Shown here: in pieces, positions 47,401 through 60,969 of the stretch
Position numbering within the stretch: position 1 is the first letter of the stretch
How the letters are laid out: each line of letters begins with the position of its first letter
Assembly (NCBI GenBank): GCA_963855995.1
Contig: OY979716.1
Location: forward strand, 37,907,624-37,971,623
DNA: 64,000 bases
Origin: Muricea muricata
Taxonomy: Eukaryota; Cnidaria; Anthozoa; Malacalcyonacea; Plexauridae
Direction: 5' to 3'
The notes under the pieces: generated by a model
What the model saw: only the letters and a program-made list of their open reading frames with translations
What the model was told of the DNA's origin: nothing
The model's database searches: none
Translations under genes and position numbers: made by a program

Positions 47401-47766
47401 TGAGGAAAACAAAATGTTATACTATTTTGAAAAATTATGTAAATTTATAAAAATACATTAAGCTTTAAATTTTTCCAAGTGCGCGTTTACTAGCTCTAAA
47501 TCTTATAATCATATTTTACACGACGAAAACTTAGATATTTACCTGTAAGATCACACCAGTGATTGTACTCATAATGACGTAATAATAACCCTACGATGAC
47601 GTCATCAATCAATGTAAAGGATATATTTAGATTCATATTCTAAATATACTGGACATGTTTACAAATACCAATAGACAGGATACTACGGTTTACACAGCTG
47701 GAAGTAGACAAACAAACTCGATAATTTAATGAATTTTATTACAGAAAAGCTGAAAATGCATAGAGA
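44479..47766 (+). mobile_element. Array unit 4 (3288 bp)
   Basis: TR 44479-44669, Rep remnant 45225-45537, iterons 45647-45899, Tc1 remnant 46115-47177. Private variant GTGAAAGCC instead of GTGATAGCC near 46821 (Tyr to Phe in the transposase remnant). Confidence 0.92.
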
Positions 47767-50700
47767 CAATCAAGTGCAAAAATTGTTGAGACAACAATAT
47801 AATTTTCCCCCTCCCCCCTATTTCAATGTTGCTGTTATCGTACGAAGGCGAAAAACAATTAAAAATTTCCTCCAACATTGCCCAGGGGGGAAGGGGGTGA
47901 TTTGTTTTAAAATAACAAGTAAAATGGGAGAAGTCTCATAATTTTTGCACCTGATTGTCTGGTAAGTCATTTGATCACATAGTGCGTCCCAAATTTAAAA
48001 TTTTATCAAATTACAGCTACAAACTTTACATAAGAATAAAGTATTTTTTTCGTGTTTTCAGGAAATTATTTTTTACGATGAAATATTTTCTATAGGTAGA
48101 AACTATACAAGGACGAGCGCGGTTAAATTCTAGTAACCTGGGTTCTAGTATAATTGGCGGGGAATTCGAATTTCATTACGTAATGTGTTTATGTATTGCT
48201 GTATGAAGTACAAAATACAGAAGCAAGTGGAACAATTTCTTTTGATAGCGTTTTAATAGCAGAACATAACAAGAAAAAGGTTGGAAAGGTTAGTCCAAAC
48301 AATTTTAATCTATTGTTTAACATTTAAAATCACATATGTATACATAATTAATGCCATTATATCTACAATTTCATTAACGTTAATACATTGAAATTTCAAT
48401 CTATGAGAACAAAAATAAAAACCTAAGGCTAAGATTAAAGTATGAGTTATTTAACTGTTATAAATCAAATAACTTGGAATAACGCTAATTGTGTCTCTTT
48501 CGCAGAAAATGAATCAGTCTGAAGATCGACGACGACTTTAAGATTGAGCTTAAGACCAGTCAGGCACGAAGAACATATCTTGTCATCTACAGTCAAGCAG
48601 ATTTAAGCAAATTTCCGGCAAGACAGAGGTTTGGGGAGCAAGTTGTCGGGTATTTCAATGCTGGTTCGGGGAAAGTCGAAGTTGAACACTGGGCATGTTG
48701 TCAGGAATCCCACGATACCACGGCCGGGGTACGTATGTATGTATGTACCAGAAGAAGAGCAAAAGGATGTTTCGCCATGCCCATGCTGTTTCACAGAATT
48801 GGTTCTTCTAGATGAAGATTTTTAACTGCCTGTCTACTTTTTCCACATTTTTAAATGCTTTAAAGCGATATGTTTGTCCGTGCTAGTCCGTGCTATAATC
48901 CATGTACACAGTGTGTTCACCATGCTTACATTACGCACACGTTACAGCACGTAACACAACACGTTACACTACACGTTACAGTAAATTTGTAGAGAAATAT
49001 TAAGAAATATATACTAAATATCACACGTTACACACGTTACACTTCATTTTTATTAAAAAGTATAATTTAATTTTCTTTTAAAAACATTGAGTGTAACGTG
49101 TGTAACGTGTGCAATTTACTCTCTAATTCTTATAATATTAGGTGTAACCTGTGGTGTGACGTGTGGTGTAACGTGGTGTAACGTGTTGGATTGTCAATTG
49201 AAGAAAAGAGAAACTGACATAAACATGTAAGAGAAATAAAGAGACACGAGCGTTGAGTTATGGTTACAATATACATTAATATATGGTGTTTTAAAACACA
49301 TAATATTGTAAAGATATTGCAGAATGGAATGCTTCAGCAGTTACTGGTTATTGATCTGGTTACATTGGTAAGACAACGTTTGGGAGCAAGTGTATTATTT
49401 AATCAATACTTCAACCTTTGTCCTCGGTTTTCGATGATCGTTACGACGCGTTTTTTCATCGATTCAATGATTTTGTCTATAGTATTTTTAGGAAAGTTCA
49501 TAATCGTATATCTTTAACTCTCTTTGAGAACTGACCAAAGTCCTCATATTTTATTTCCATTTCGAGCGCATCCTTCTCAAGCTGTTTTGACACTAAGTGA
49601 AACAGATTTTCAATCAGGTTAAGGTCTGGGCTACGAGGTGGTATGGAGAACACCAATGCTGCAACGTCTTTGAATCGGCTCGCTTAGCGAGGGCGCTGTT
49701 TTGTACAGGGTCACCATCCTGAAGGAAGCGCATTACTATGGAATTAGCGCTTTTGGCAAATATCTGCGGGAAGTTCAGCCGAACGTATTCGGAAAAGGAC
49801 TCTCCATTCATACGCTGAAAGTATTGGTCGCATGCTATTACCCCTTAATTTATTATAAGCGATGGACACAAAAAAGTGAGCCGTTCTACCTTCCACACCA
49901 GCTTTTTTCCCTTTGCTTGTACAAGGTAGTGCAAGACCTTCTCCTCTTTTTCTCCACGCCAACAAATGACATCCCATCTATATAGAAGCTGATCCCAGAT
50001 TTCCAGAAATCATCCGGCAACAGTCTCCTAATCTTTCGTGCAAATTGATGCCTGCGCGACATATCTTTTCGGGTCAGAAGGCCTTTCTTACGAGAATGTA
50101 AATAGTGATAGCCTTGCCTCTTTAATGCTCTTCTGATCGTCCACAAGGAAACATCAGGACTTATGCCTGCCGCAGCTCGAAGTCTTGAAGCTGAAAACGA
50201 CCCAATCGTTGCCCTATACATTTGCGAAACTCTCTCACAAGATTTCGTTCATCTCGAACAGTTAACTTTCTCGGACGACCTTCATTCTGTCTACATTGTC
50301 AAAATTATCCTCTTCGTCAATTGATAATTTTGCGTGGCGGTAAATGGTAGCTTTACTATAGTTCGGAAATGCTTCTAACAGCTTCCTTCCTCTAACATGA
50401 TTTTTCTGATACATAAACCTCATATAAATGGAGGTTTCCTTCGGGACAAACTTCCTTGTCTTCATTACCTGAGGTTATTATATTTAATTAGCGAATAATT
50501 TTGAACGCATGATATATGAAGTCGGTTAATTGGGAAATAATTGTATGAAATGATTACGCAAACAGTAAGTGCATACTGATAACAGCTTAACTGTTATTAT
50601 ATGAAATCGAATATACTCCAAAGACTATTGTGCAATTATAACGAAATTATTGGACTCGCAAAACCACACGTGTTTCCGAATATTATTCTGAGGAAAACAA

Positions 50701-51054
50701 AATGTTATACTATTTTGAAAAATTATGTAAATTTATAAAAATACATTAAGCTTTAAATTTTTCCAAGTGCGCGTTTACTAGCTCTAAATCTTATAATCAT
50801 ATTTTACACGACGAAAACTTAGATATTTACCTGTAAGATCACACCAGTGATTGTACTCATAATGACGTAATAATAACCCTACGATGACGTCATCAATCAA
50901 TGTAAAGGATATATTTAGATTCATATTCTAAATATACTGGACATGTTTACAAATACCAATAGACAGGATACTACGGTTTACACAGCTGGAAGTAGACAAA
51001 CAAACTCGATAATTTAATGAATTTTATTACAGAAAAGCTGAAAATGCATAGAGA
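47767..51054 (+). mobile_element. Array unit 5 (3288 bp)
   Basis: TR 47767-47957, Rep remnant 48513-48825, iterons 48935-49187, Tc1 remnant 49403-50465. No private variant noticed. Confidence 0.92.
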
Positions 51055-54000
51055 CAATCAAGTGCAAAAATTGTTGAGACAACAATATAATTTTCCCCCT
51101 CCCCCCTATTTCAATGTTGCTGTTATCGTACGAAGGCGAAAAACAATTAAAAATTTCCTCCAACATTGCCCAGGGGGGAAGGGGGTGATTTGTTTTAAAA
51201 TAACAAGTAAAATGGGAGAAGTCTCATAATTTTTGCACCTGATTGTCTGGTAAGTCATTTGATCACATAGTGCGTCCCAAATTTAAAATTTTATCAAATT
51301 ACAGCTACAAACTTTACATAAGAATAAAGTATTTTTTTCGTGTTTTCAGGAAATTATTTTTTACGATGAAATATTTTCTATAGGTAGAAACTATACAAGG
51401 ACGAGCGCGGTTAAATTCTAGTAACCTGGGTTCTAGTATAATTGGCGGGGAATTCGAATTTCATTACGTAATGTGTTTATGTATTGCTGTATGAAGTACA
51501 AAATACAGAAGCAAGTGGAACAATTTCTTTTGATAGCGTTTTAATAGCAGAACATAACAAGAAAAAGGTTGGAAAGGTTAGTCCAAACAATTTTAATCTA
51601 TTGTTTAACATTTAAAATCACATATGTATACATAATTAATGCCATTATATCTACAATTTCATTAACGTTAATACATTGAAATTTCAATCTATGAGAACAA
51701 AAATAAAAACCTAAGGCTAAGATTAAAGTATGAGTTATTTAACTGTTATAAATCAAATAACTTGGAATAACGCTAATTGTGTCTCTTTCGCAGAAAATGA
51801 ATCAGTCTGAAGATCGACGACGACTTTAAGATTGAGCTTAAGACCAGTCAGGCACGAAGAACATATCTTGTCATCTACAGTCAAGCAGATTTAAGCAAAT
51901 TTCCGGCAAGACAGAGGTTTGGGGAGCAAGTTGTCGGGTATTTCAATGCTGGTTCGGGGAAAGTCGAAGTTGAACACTGGGCATGTTGTCAGGAATCCCA
52001 CGATACCACGGCCGGGGTACGTATGTATGTATGTACCAGAAGAAGAGCAAAAGGATGTTTCGCCATGCCCATGCTGTTTCACAGAATTGGTTCTTCTAGA
52101 TGAAGATTTTTAACTGCCTGTCTACTTTTTCCACATTTTTAAATGCTTTAAAGCGATATGTTTGTCCGTGCTAGTCCGTGCTATAATCCATGTACACAGT
52201 GTGTTCACCATGCTTACATTACGCACACGTTACAGCACGTAACACAACACGTTACACTACACGTTACAGTAAATTTGTAGAGAAATATTAAGAAATATAT
52301 ACTAAATATCACACGTTACACACGTTACACTTCATTTTTATTAAAAAGTATAATTTAATTTTCTTTTAAAAACATTGAGTGTAACGTGTGTAACGTGTGC
52401 AATTTACTCTCTAATTCTTATAATATTAGGTGTAACCTGTGGTGTGACGTGTGGTGTAACGTGGTGTAACGTGTTGGATTGTCAATTGAAGAAAAGAGAA
52501 ACTGACATAAACATGTAAGAGAAATAAAGAGACACGAGCGTTGAGTTATGGTTACAATATACATTAATATATGGTGTTTTAAAACACATAATATTGTAAA
52601 GATATTGCAGAATGGAATGCTTCAGCAGTTACTGGTTATTGATCTGGTTACATTGGTAAGACAACGTTTGGGAGCAAGTGTATTATTTAATCAATACTTC
52701 AACCTTTGTCCTCGGTTTTCGATGATCGTTACGACGCGTTTTTTCATCGATTCAATGATTTTGTCTATAGTATTTTTAGGAAAGTTCATAATCGTATATC
52801 TTTAACTCTCTTTGAGAACTGACCAAAGTCCTCATATTTTATTTCCATTTCGAGCGCATCCTTCTCAAGCTGTTTTGACACTAAGTGAAACAGATTTTCA
52901 ATCAGGTTAAGGTCTGGGCTACGAGGTGGTATGGAGAACACCAATGCTGCAACGTCTTTGAATCGGCTCGCTTAGCGAGGGCGCTGTTTTGTACAGGGTC
53001 ACCATCCTGAAGGAAGCGCATTACTATGGAATTAGCGCTTTTGGCAAATATCTGCGGGAAGTTCAGCCGAACGTATTCGGAAAAGGACTCTCCATTCATA
53101 CGCTGAAAGTATTGGTCGCATGCTATTACCCCTTAATTTATTATAAGCGATGGACACAAAAAAGTGAGCCGTTCTACCTTCCACACCAGCTTTTTTCCCT
53201 TTGCTTGTACAAGGTAGTGCAAGACCTTCTCCTCTTTTTCTCCACGCCAACAAATGACATCCCATCTATATAGAAGCTGATCCCAGATTTCCAGAAATCA
53301 TCCGGCAACAGTCTCCTAATCTTTCGTGCAAATTGATGCCTGCGCGACATATCTTTTCGGGTCAGAAGGCCTTTCTTACGAGAATGTAAATAGTGATAGC
53401 CTTGCCTCTTTAATGCTCTTCTGATCGTCCACAAGGAAACATCAGGACTTATGCCTGCCGCAGCTCGAAGTCTTGAAGCTGAAAACGACCCAATCGTTGC
53501 CCTATACATTTGCGAAACTCTCTCACAAGATTTCGTTCATCTCGAACAGTTAACTTTCTCGGACGACCTTCATTCTGTCTACATTGTCAAAATTATCCTC
53601 TTCGTCAATTGATAATTTTGCGTGGCGGTAAATGGTAGCTTTACTATAGTTCGGAAATGCTTCTAACAGCTTCCTTCCTCTAACATGATTTTTCTGATAC
53701 ATAAACCTCATATAAATGGAGGTTTCCTTCGGGACAAACTTCCTTGTCTTCATTACCTGAGGTTATTATATTTAATTAGCGAATAATTTTGAACGCATGA
53801 TATATGAAGTCGGTTAATTGGGAAATAATTGTATGAAATGATTACGCAAACAGTAAGTGCATACTGATAACAGCTTAACTGTTATTATATGAAATCGAAT
53901 ATACTCCAAAGACTATTGTGCAATTATAACGAAATTATTGGACTCGCAAAACCACACGTGTTTCCGAATATTATTCTGAGGAAAACAAAATGTTATACTA

Positions 54001-54342
54001 TTTTGAAAAATTATGTAAATTTATAAAAATACATTAAGCTTTAAATTTTTCCAAGTGCGCGTTTACTAGCTCTAAATCTTATAATCATATTTTACACGAC
54101 GAAAACTTAGATATTTACCTGTAAGATCACACCAGTGATTGTACTCATAATGACGTAATAATAACCCTACGATGACGTCATCAATCAATGTAAAGGATAT
54201 ATTTAGATTCATATTCTAAATATACTGGACATGTTTACAAATACCAATAGACAGGATACTACGGTTTACACAGCTGGAAGTAGACAAACAAACTCGATAA
54301 TTTAATGAATTTTATTACAGAAAAGCTGAAAATGCATAGAGA
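51055..54342 (+). mobile_element. Array unit 6 (3288 bp)
   Basis: TR 51055-51245, Rep remnant 51801-52113, iterons 52223-52475, Tc1 remnant 52691-53753. No private variant noticed. Confidence 0.92.
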
Positions 54343-57300
54343 CAATCAAGTGCAAAAATTGTTGAGACAACAATATAATTTTCCCCCTCCCCCCTATTTC
54401 AATGTTGCTGTTATCGTACGAAGGCGAAAAACAATTAAAAATTTCCTCCAACATTGCCCAGGGGGGAAGGGGGTGATTTGTTTTAAAATAACAAGTAAAA
54501 TGGGAGAAGTCTCATAATTTTTGCACCTGATTGTCTGGTAAGTCATTTGATCACATAGTGCGTCCCAAATTTAAAATTTTATCAAATTACAGCTACAAAC
54601 TTTACATAAGAATAAAGTATTTTTTTCGTGTTTTCAGGAAATTATTTTTTACGATGAAATATTTTCTATAGGTAGAAACTATACAAGGACGAGCGCGGTT
54701 AAATTCTAGTAACCTGGGTTCTAGTATAATTGGCGGGGAATTCGAATTTCATTACGTAATGTGTTTATGTATTGCTGTATGAAGTACAAAATACAGAAGC
54801 AAGTGGAACAATTTCTTTTGATAGCGTTTTAATAGCAGAACATAACAAGAAAAAGGTTGGAAAGGTTAGTCCAAACAATTTTAATCTATTGTTTAACATT
54901 TAAAATCACATATGTATACATAATTAATGCCATTATATCTACAATTTCATTAACGTTAATACATTGAAATTTCAATCTATGAGAACAAAAATAAAAACCT
55001 AAGGCTAAGATTAAAGTATGAGTTATTTAACTGTTATAAATCAAATAACTTGGAATAACGCTAATTGTGTCTCTTTCGCAGAAAATGAATCAGTCTGAAG
55101 ATCGACGACGACTTTAAGATTGAGCTTAAGACCAGTCAGGCACGAAGAACATATCTTGTCATCTACAGTCAAGCAGATTTAAGCAAATTTCCGGCAAGAC
55201 AGAGGTTTGGGGAGCAAGTTGTCGGGTATTTCAATGCTGGTTCGGGGAAAGTCGAAGTTGAACACTGGGCATGTTGTCAGGAATCCCACGATACCACGGC
55301 CGGGGTACGTATGTATGTATGTACCAGAAGAAGAGCAAAAGGATGTTTCGCCATGCCCATGCTGTTTCACAGAATTGGTTCTTCTAGATGAAGATTTTTA
55401 ACTGCCTGTCTACTTTTTCCACATTTTTAAATGCTTTAAAGCGATATGTTTGTCCGTGCTAGTCCGTGCTATAATCCATGTACACAGTGTGTTCACCATG
55501 CTTACATTACGCACACGTTACAGCACGTAACACAACACGTTACACTACACGTTACAGTAAATTTGTAGAGAAATATTAAGAAATATATACTAAATATCAC
55601 ACGTTACACACGTTACACTTCATTTTTATTAAAAAGTATAATTTAATTTTCTTTTAAAAACATTGAGTGTAACGTGTGTAACGTGTGCAATTTACTCTCT
55701 AATTCTTATAATATTAGGTGTAACCTGTGGTGTGACGTGTGGTGTAACGTGGTGTAACGTGTTGGATTGTCAATTGAAGAAAAGAGAAACTGACATAAAC
55801 ATGTAAGAGAAATAAAGAGACACGAGCGTTGAGTTATGGTTACAATATACATTAATATATGGTGTTTTAAAACACATAATATTGTAAAGATATTGCAGAA
55901 TGGAATGCTTCAGCAGTTACTGGTTATTGATCTGGTTACATTGGTAAGACAACGTTTGGGAGCAAGTGTATTATTTAATCAATACTTCAACCTTTGTCCT
56001 CGGTTTTCGATGATCGTTACGACGCGTTTTTTCATCGATTCAATGATTTTGTCTATAGTATTTTTAGGAAAGTTCATAATCGTATATCTTTAACTCTCTT
56101 TGAGAACTGACCAAAGTCCTCATATTTTATTTCCATTTCGAGCGCATCCTTCTCAAGCTGTTTTGACACTAAGTGAAACAGATTTTCAATCAGGTTAAGG
56201 TCTGGGCTACGAGGTGGTATGGAGAACACCAATGCTGCAACGTCTTTGAATCGGCTCGCTTAGCGAGGGCGCTGTTTTGTACAGGGTCACCATCCTGAAG
56301 GAAGCGCATTACTATGGAATTAGCGCTTTTGGCAAATATCTGCGGGAAGTTCAGCCGAAATCATCCGGCAACAGTCTCCTAATCTTTCGTGCAAATTGAT
56401 GCCTGCGCGACATATCTTTTCGGGTCAGAAGGCCTTTCTTACGAGAATGTAAATAGTGATAGCCTTGCCTCTTTAATGCTCTTCTGATCGTCCACAAGGA
56501 AACATCAGGACTTATGCCTGCCGCAGTTCGAAGTCTTGAAGCTGAAAACGACCCAATCGTTGCCCTATACATTTGCGAAACTCTCTCACAAGATTTCGTT
56601 CATCTCGAACAGTTAACTTTCTCGGACGACCTTCATTCTGTCTACATTGTCAAAATTATCCTCTTCGTCAATTGATAATTTTGCGTGGCGGTAAATGGTA
56701 GCTTTACTATAGTTCGGAAATGCTTCTAACAGCTTCCTTCCTCTAACATGATTTTTCTGATACATAAACCTCATATAAATGGAGGTTTCCTTCGGGACAA
56801 ACTTCCTTGTCTTCATTACCTGAGGTTATTATATTTAATTAGCGAATAATTTTGAACGCATGATATATGAAGTCGGTTAATTGGGAAATATTGTATGAAA
56901 TGATTACGCAAACAGTAAGTGCATACTGATAACAGCTTAACTGTTATTATATGAAATCGAATATACTCCAAAGACTATTGTGCAATTATAACGAAATTAT
57001 TGGACTCGCAAAACCACACGTGTTTCCGAATATTATTCTGAGGAAAACAAAATGTTATACTATTTTGAAAAATTATGTAAATTTATAAAAATACATTAAG
57101 CTTTAAATTTTTCCAAGTGCGCGTTTACTAGCTCTAAATCTTATAATCATATTTTACACAACGAAAACTTAGATATTTACCTGTAAGATCACACCAGTGA
57201 TTGTACTCATAATGACGTAATAATAACCCTACGATGACGTCATCAATCAATGTAAAGGATATATTTAGATTCATATTCTAAATATACTGGACATGTTTAC

Positions 57301-57404
57301 AAATACCAATAGACAGGATACTACGGTTTACACAGCTGGAAGTAGACAAACAAACTCGATAATTTAATGAATTTTATTACAGAAAAGCTGAAAATGCATA
57401 GAGA
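54343..57404 (+). mobile_element. Array unit 7 (3062 bp, deletion variant)
   Basis: TR 54343-54533, Rep remnant 55089-55401, iterons 55511-55763, Tc1 remnant 55979-56816. A 225-bp deletion at about 56359 removes the first catalytic Asp region of the transposase; GAA microhomology is at the join. Also C to T at 56527, a 1-bp deletion near 56889 and G to A at 57160, all shared with unit 8. Confidence 0.92.
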
Positions 57405-60400
57405 CAATCAAGTGCAAAAATTGTTGAGACAACAATATAATTTTCCCCCTCCCCCCTATTTCAATGTTGCTGTTATCGTACGAAGGCGAAAAACAATTAA
57501 AAATTTCCTCCAACATTGCCCAGGGGGGAAGGGGGTGATTTGTTTTAAAATAACAAGTAAAATGGGAGAAGTCTCATAATTTTTGCACCTGATTGTCTGG
57601 TAAGTCATTTGATCACATAGTGCGTCCCAAATTTAAAATTTTATCAAATTACAGCTACAAACTTTACATAAGAATAAAGTATTTTTTTCGTGTTTTCAGG
57701 AAATTATTTTTTACGATGAAATATTTTCTATAGGTAGAAACTATACAAGGACGAGCGCGGTTAAATTCTAGTAACCTGGGTTCTAGTATAATTGGCGGGG
57801 AATTCGAATTTCATTACGTAATGTGTTTATGTATTGCTGTATGAAGTACAAAATACAGAAGCAAGTGGAACAATTTCTTTTGATAGCGTTTTAATAGCAG
57901 AACATAACAAGAAAAAGGTTGGAAAGGTTAGTCCAAACAATTTTAATCTATTGTTTAACATTTAAAATCACATATGTATACATAATTAATGCCATTATAT
58001 CTACAATTTCATTAACGTTAATACATTGAAATTTCAATCTATGAGAACAAAAATAAAAACCTAAGGCTAAGATTAAAGTATGAGTTATTTAACTGTTATA
58101 AATCAAATAACTTGGAATAACGCTAATTGTGTCTCTTTCGCAGAAAATGAATCAGTCTGAAGATCGACGACGACTTTAAGATTGAGCTTAAGACCAGTCA
58201 GGCACGAAGAACATATCTTGTCATCTACAGTCAAGCAGATTTAAGCAAATTTCCGGCAAGACAGAGGTTTGGGGAGCAAGTTGTCGGGTATTTCAATGCT
58301 GGTTCGGGGAAAGTCGAAGTTGAACACTGGGCATGTTGTCAGGAATCCCACGATACCACGGCCGGGGTACGTATGTATGTATGTACCAGAAGAAGAGCAA
58401 AAGGATGTTTCGCCATGCCCATGCTGTTTCACAGAATTGGTTCTTCTAGATGAAGATTTTTAACTGCCTGTCTACTTTTTCCACATTTTTAAATGCTTTA
58501 AAGCGATATGTTTGTCCGTGCTAGTCCGTGCTATAATCCATGTACACAGTGTGTTCACCATGCTTACATTACGCACACGTTACAGCACGTAACACAACAC
58601 GTTACACTACACGTTACAGTAAATTTGTAGAGAAATATTAAGAAATATATACTAAATATCACACGTTACACACGTTACACTTCATTTTTATTAAAAAGTA
58701 TAATTTAATTTTCTTTTAAAAACATTGAGTGTAACGTGTGTAACGTGTGCAATTTACTCTCTAATTCTTATAATATTAGGTGTAACCTGTGGTGTGACGT
58801 GTGGTGTAACGTGGTGTAACGTGTTGGATTGTCAATTGAAGAAAAGAGAAACTGACATAAACATGTAAGAGAAATAAAGAGACACGAGCGTTGAGTTATG
58901 GTTACAATATACATTAATATATGGTGTTTTAAAACACATAATATTGTAAAGATATTGCAGAATGGAATGCTTCAGCAGTTACTGGTTATTGATCTGGTTA
59001 CATTGGTAAGACAACGTTTGGGAGCAAGTGTATTATTTAATCAATACTTCAACCTTTGTCCTCGGTTTTCGATGATCGTTACGACGCGTTTTTTCATCGA
59101 TTCAATGATTTTGTCTATAGTATTTTTAGGAAAGTTCATAATCGTATATCTTTAACTCTCTTTGAGAACTGACCAAAGTCCTCATATTTTATTTCCATTT
59201 CGAGCGCATCCTTCTCAAGCTGTTTTGACACTAAGTGAAACAGATTTTCAATCAGGTTAAGGTCTGGGCTACGAGGTGGTATGGAGAACACCAATGCTGC
59301 AACGTCTTTGAATCGGCTCGCTTAGCGAGGGCGCTGTTTTGTACAGGGTCACCATCCTGAAGGAAGCGCATTACTATGGAATTAGCGCTTTTGGCAAATA
59401 TCTGCGGGAAGTTCAGCCGAAATCATCCGGCAACAGTCTCCTAATCTTTCGTGCAAATTGATGCCTGCGCGACATATCTTTTCGGGTCAGAAGGCCTTTC
59501 TTACGAGAATGTAAATAGTGATAGCCTTGCCTCTTTAATGCTCTTCTGATCGTCCACAAGGAAACATCAGGACTTATGCCTGCCGCAGTTCGAAGTCTTG
59601 AAGCTGAAAACGACCCAATCGTTGCCCTATACATTTGCGAAACTCTCTCACAAGATTTCGTTCATCTCGAACAGTTAACTTTCTCGGACGACCTTCATTC
59701 TGTCTACATTGTCAAAATTATCCTCTTCGTCAATTGATAATTTTGCGTGGCGGTAAATGGTAGCTTTACTATAGTTCGGAAATGCTTCTAACAGCTTCCT
59801 TCCTCTAACATGATTTTTCTGATACATAAACCTCATATAAATGGAGGTTTCCTTCGGGACAAACTTCCTTGTCTTCATTACCTGAGGTTATTATATTTAA
59901 TTAGCGAATAATTTTGAACGCATGATATATGAAGTCGGTTAATTGGGAAATATTGTATGAAATGATTACGCAAACAGTAAGTGCATACTGATAACAGCTT
60001 AACTGTTATTATATGAAATCGAATATACTCCAAAGACTATTGTGCAATTATAACGAAATTATTGGACTCGCAAAACCACACGTGTTTCCGAATATTATTC
60101 TGAGGAAAACAAAATGTTATACTATTTTGAAAAATTATGTAAATTTATAAAAATACATTAAGCTTTAAATTTTTCCAAGTGCGCGTTTACTAGCTCTAAA
60201 TCTTATAATCATATTTTACACAACGAAAACTTAGATATTTACCTGTAAGATCACACCAGTGATTGTACTCATAATGACGTAATAATAACCCTACGATGAC
60301 GTCATCAATCAATGTAAAGGATATATTTAGATTCATATTCTAAATATACTGGACATGTTTACAAATACCAATAGACAGGATACTACGGTTTACACAGCTG

Positions 60401-60466
60401 GAAGTAGACAAACAAACTCGATAATTTAATGAATTTTATTACAGAAAAGCTGAAAATGCATAGAGA
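57405..60466 (+). mobile_element. Array unit 8 (3062 bp, deletion variant)
   Basis: TR 57405-57595, Rep remnant 58151-58463, iterons 58573-58825, Tc1 remnant 59041-59878. Carries the same 225-bp deletion (about 59421) and the same three small variants as unit 7. Confidence 0.92.
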
Positions 60467-60657
60467 CAATCAAGTGCAAAAATTGTTGAGACAACAATAT
60501 AATTTTCCCCCTCCCCCCTATTTCAATGTTGCTGTTATCGTACGAAGGCGAAAAACAATTAAAAATTTCCTCCAACATTGCCCAGGGGGGAAGGGGGTGA
60601 TTTGTTTTAAAATAACAAGTAAAATGGGAGAAGTCTCATAATTTTTGCACCTGATTG
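60467..60657. repeat. Closing terminal repeat TR9
   Basis: A ninth complete 191-bp TR with no body after it. It is followed by TA (60658-60659), then by the gypsy RNase H sequence. Its presence makes the array n bodies with n+1 repeats. Confidence 0.93.
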
Positions 60658-60659
60658 TA

Positions 60660-60911
60660 GGTGCAGTGGTTATGCAGAATGGGCAGCCAATAGCATACGT
60701 CTTGAAATCGTTAACAACTGCTCAACAAGCATATGCGCAGATCGAAAAGGAAGCCTTGGCTCTTGTGTTTGGTTGTGAAAAGTTTCACCATTACTTGTAC
60801 GTAAGAGATTTTATAGCTGAAACAGATCACAAACCGCTGGAGATTATAATGAAGAAACCTCTGCATCTGGTCCCAATGAGACTGCAGAGATTGAGAATAC
60901 GTTTGCGGTAA
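60660..60911 (+). pseudogene. Gypsy RNase H, remainder
   Basis: Continues the RNase H broken at 34614: AVVMQNGQPIAYVLKSL, the Glu in YAQIEKEALAL and the Asp in ETDHKPLEII. The frame ends at TAA 60909-60911, and the following linker to integrase is in other frames (60912-60969). Confidence 0.85.
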
Positions 60912-60969
60912 AACGTTATAACGTTACAGTCCAGTACGTAAGAGGAAGAGTATTCCAGTTGCTGATACC

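Larger units (their letters stand above)
34615..60657 (+). mobile_element. 26-kb head-to-tail array of a Rep-derived element with TA target duplication
   Basis: Nine 191-bp terminal repeats (TR) alternate with eight bodies: TR starts are 34615, 37903, 41191, 44479, 47767, 51055, 54343, 57405 and 60467. Six periods are 3288 bp and the last two 3062 bp. TA lies outside both ends (34613-34614 and 60658-60659), and the host gypsy frame needs exactly one TA at this point. Every internal TR is bordered by AGA and TCT instead of TA. Each body holds, in plus orientation, a Rep N-terminal and C-terminal remnant and a CACGTTACAC iteron palindrome, then a minus-strand Tc1-like transposase remnant. Units are nearly identical. 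Relation to the Rep element at 10969-13710 is shown by TR layout and Rep similarity. Confidence 0.93.

Noticed and set aside
34615..60657. CRISPR-like or satellite interpretation of the regular array
   Set aside because: Period is about 3.3 kb with coding remnants, terminal repeats and TA target duplication; this is a transposon multimer, not a CRISPR array or simple satellite.
34615..60657. Pure assembly artefact for the array
   Set aside because: Not excluded, but units 1, 3, 4 and 7/8 carry distinguishing variants and the closing TR and both TA junctions are clean. Exact copy number remains uncertain.
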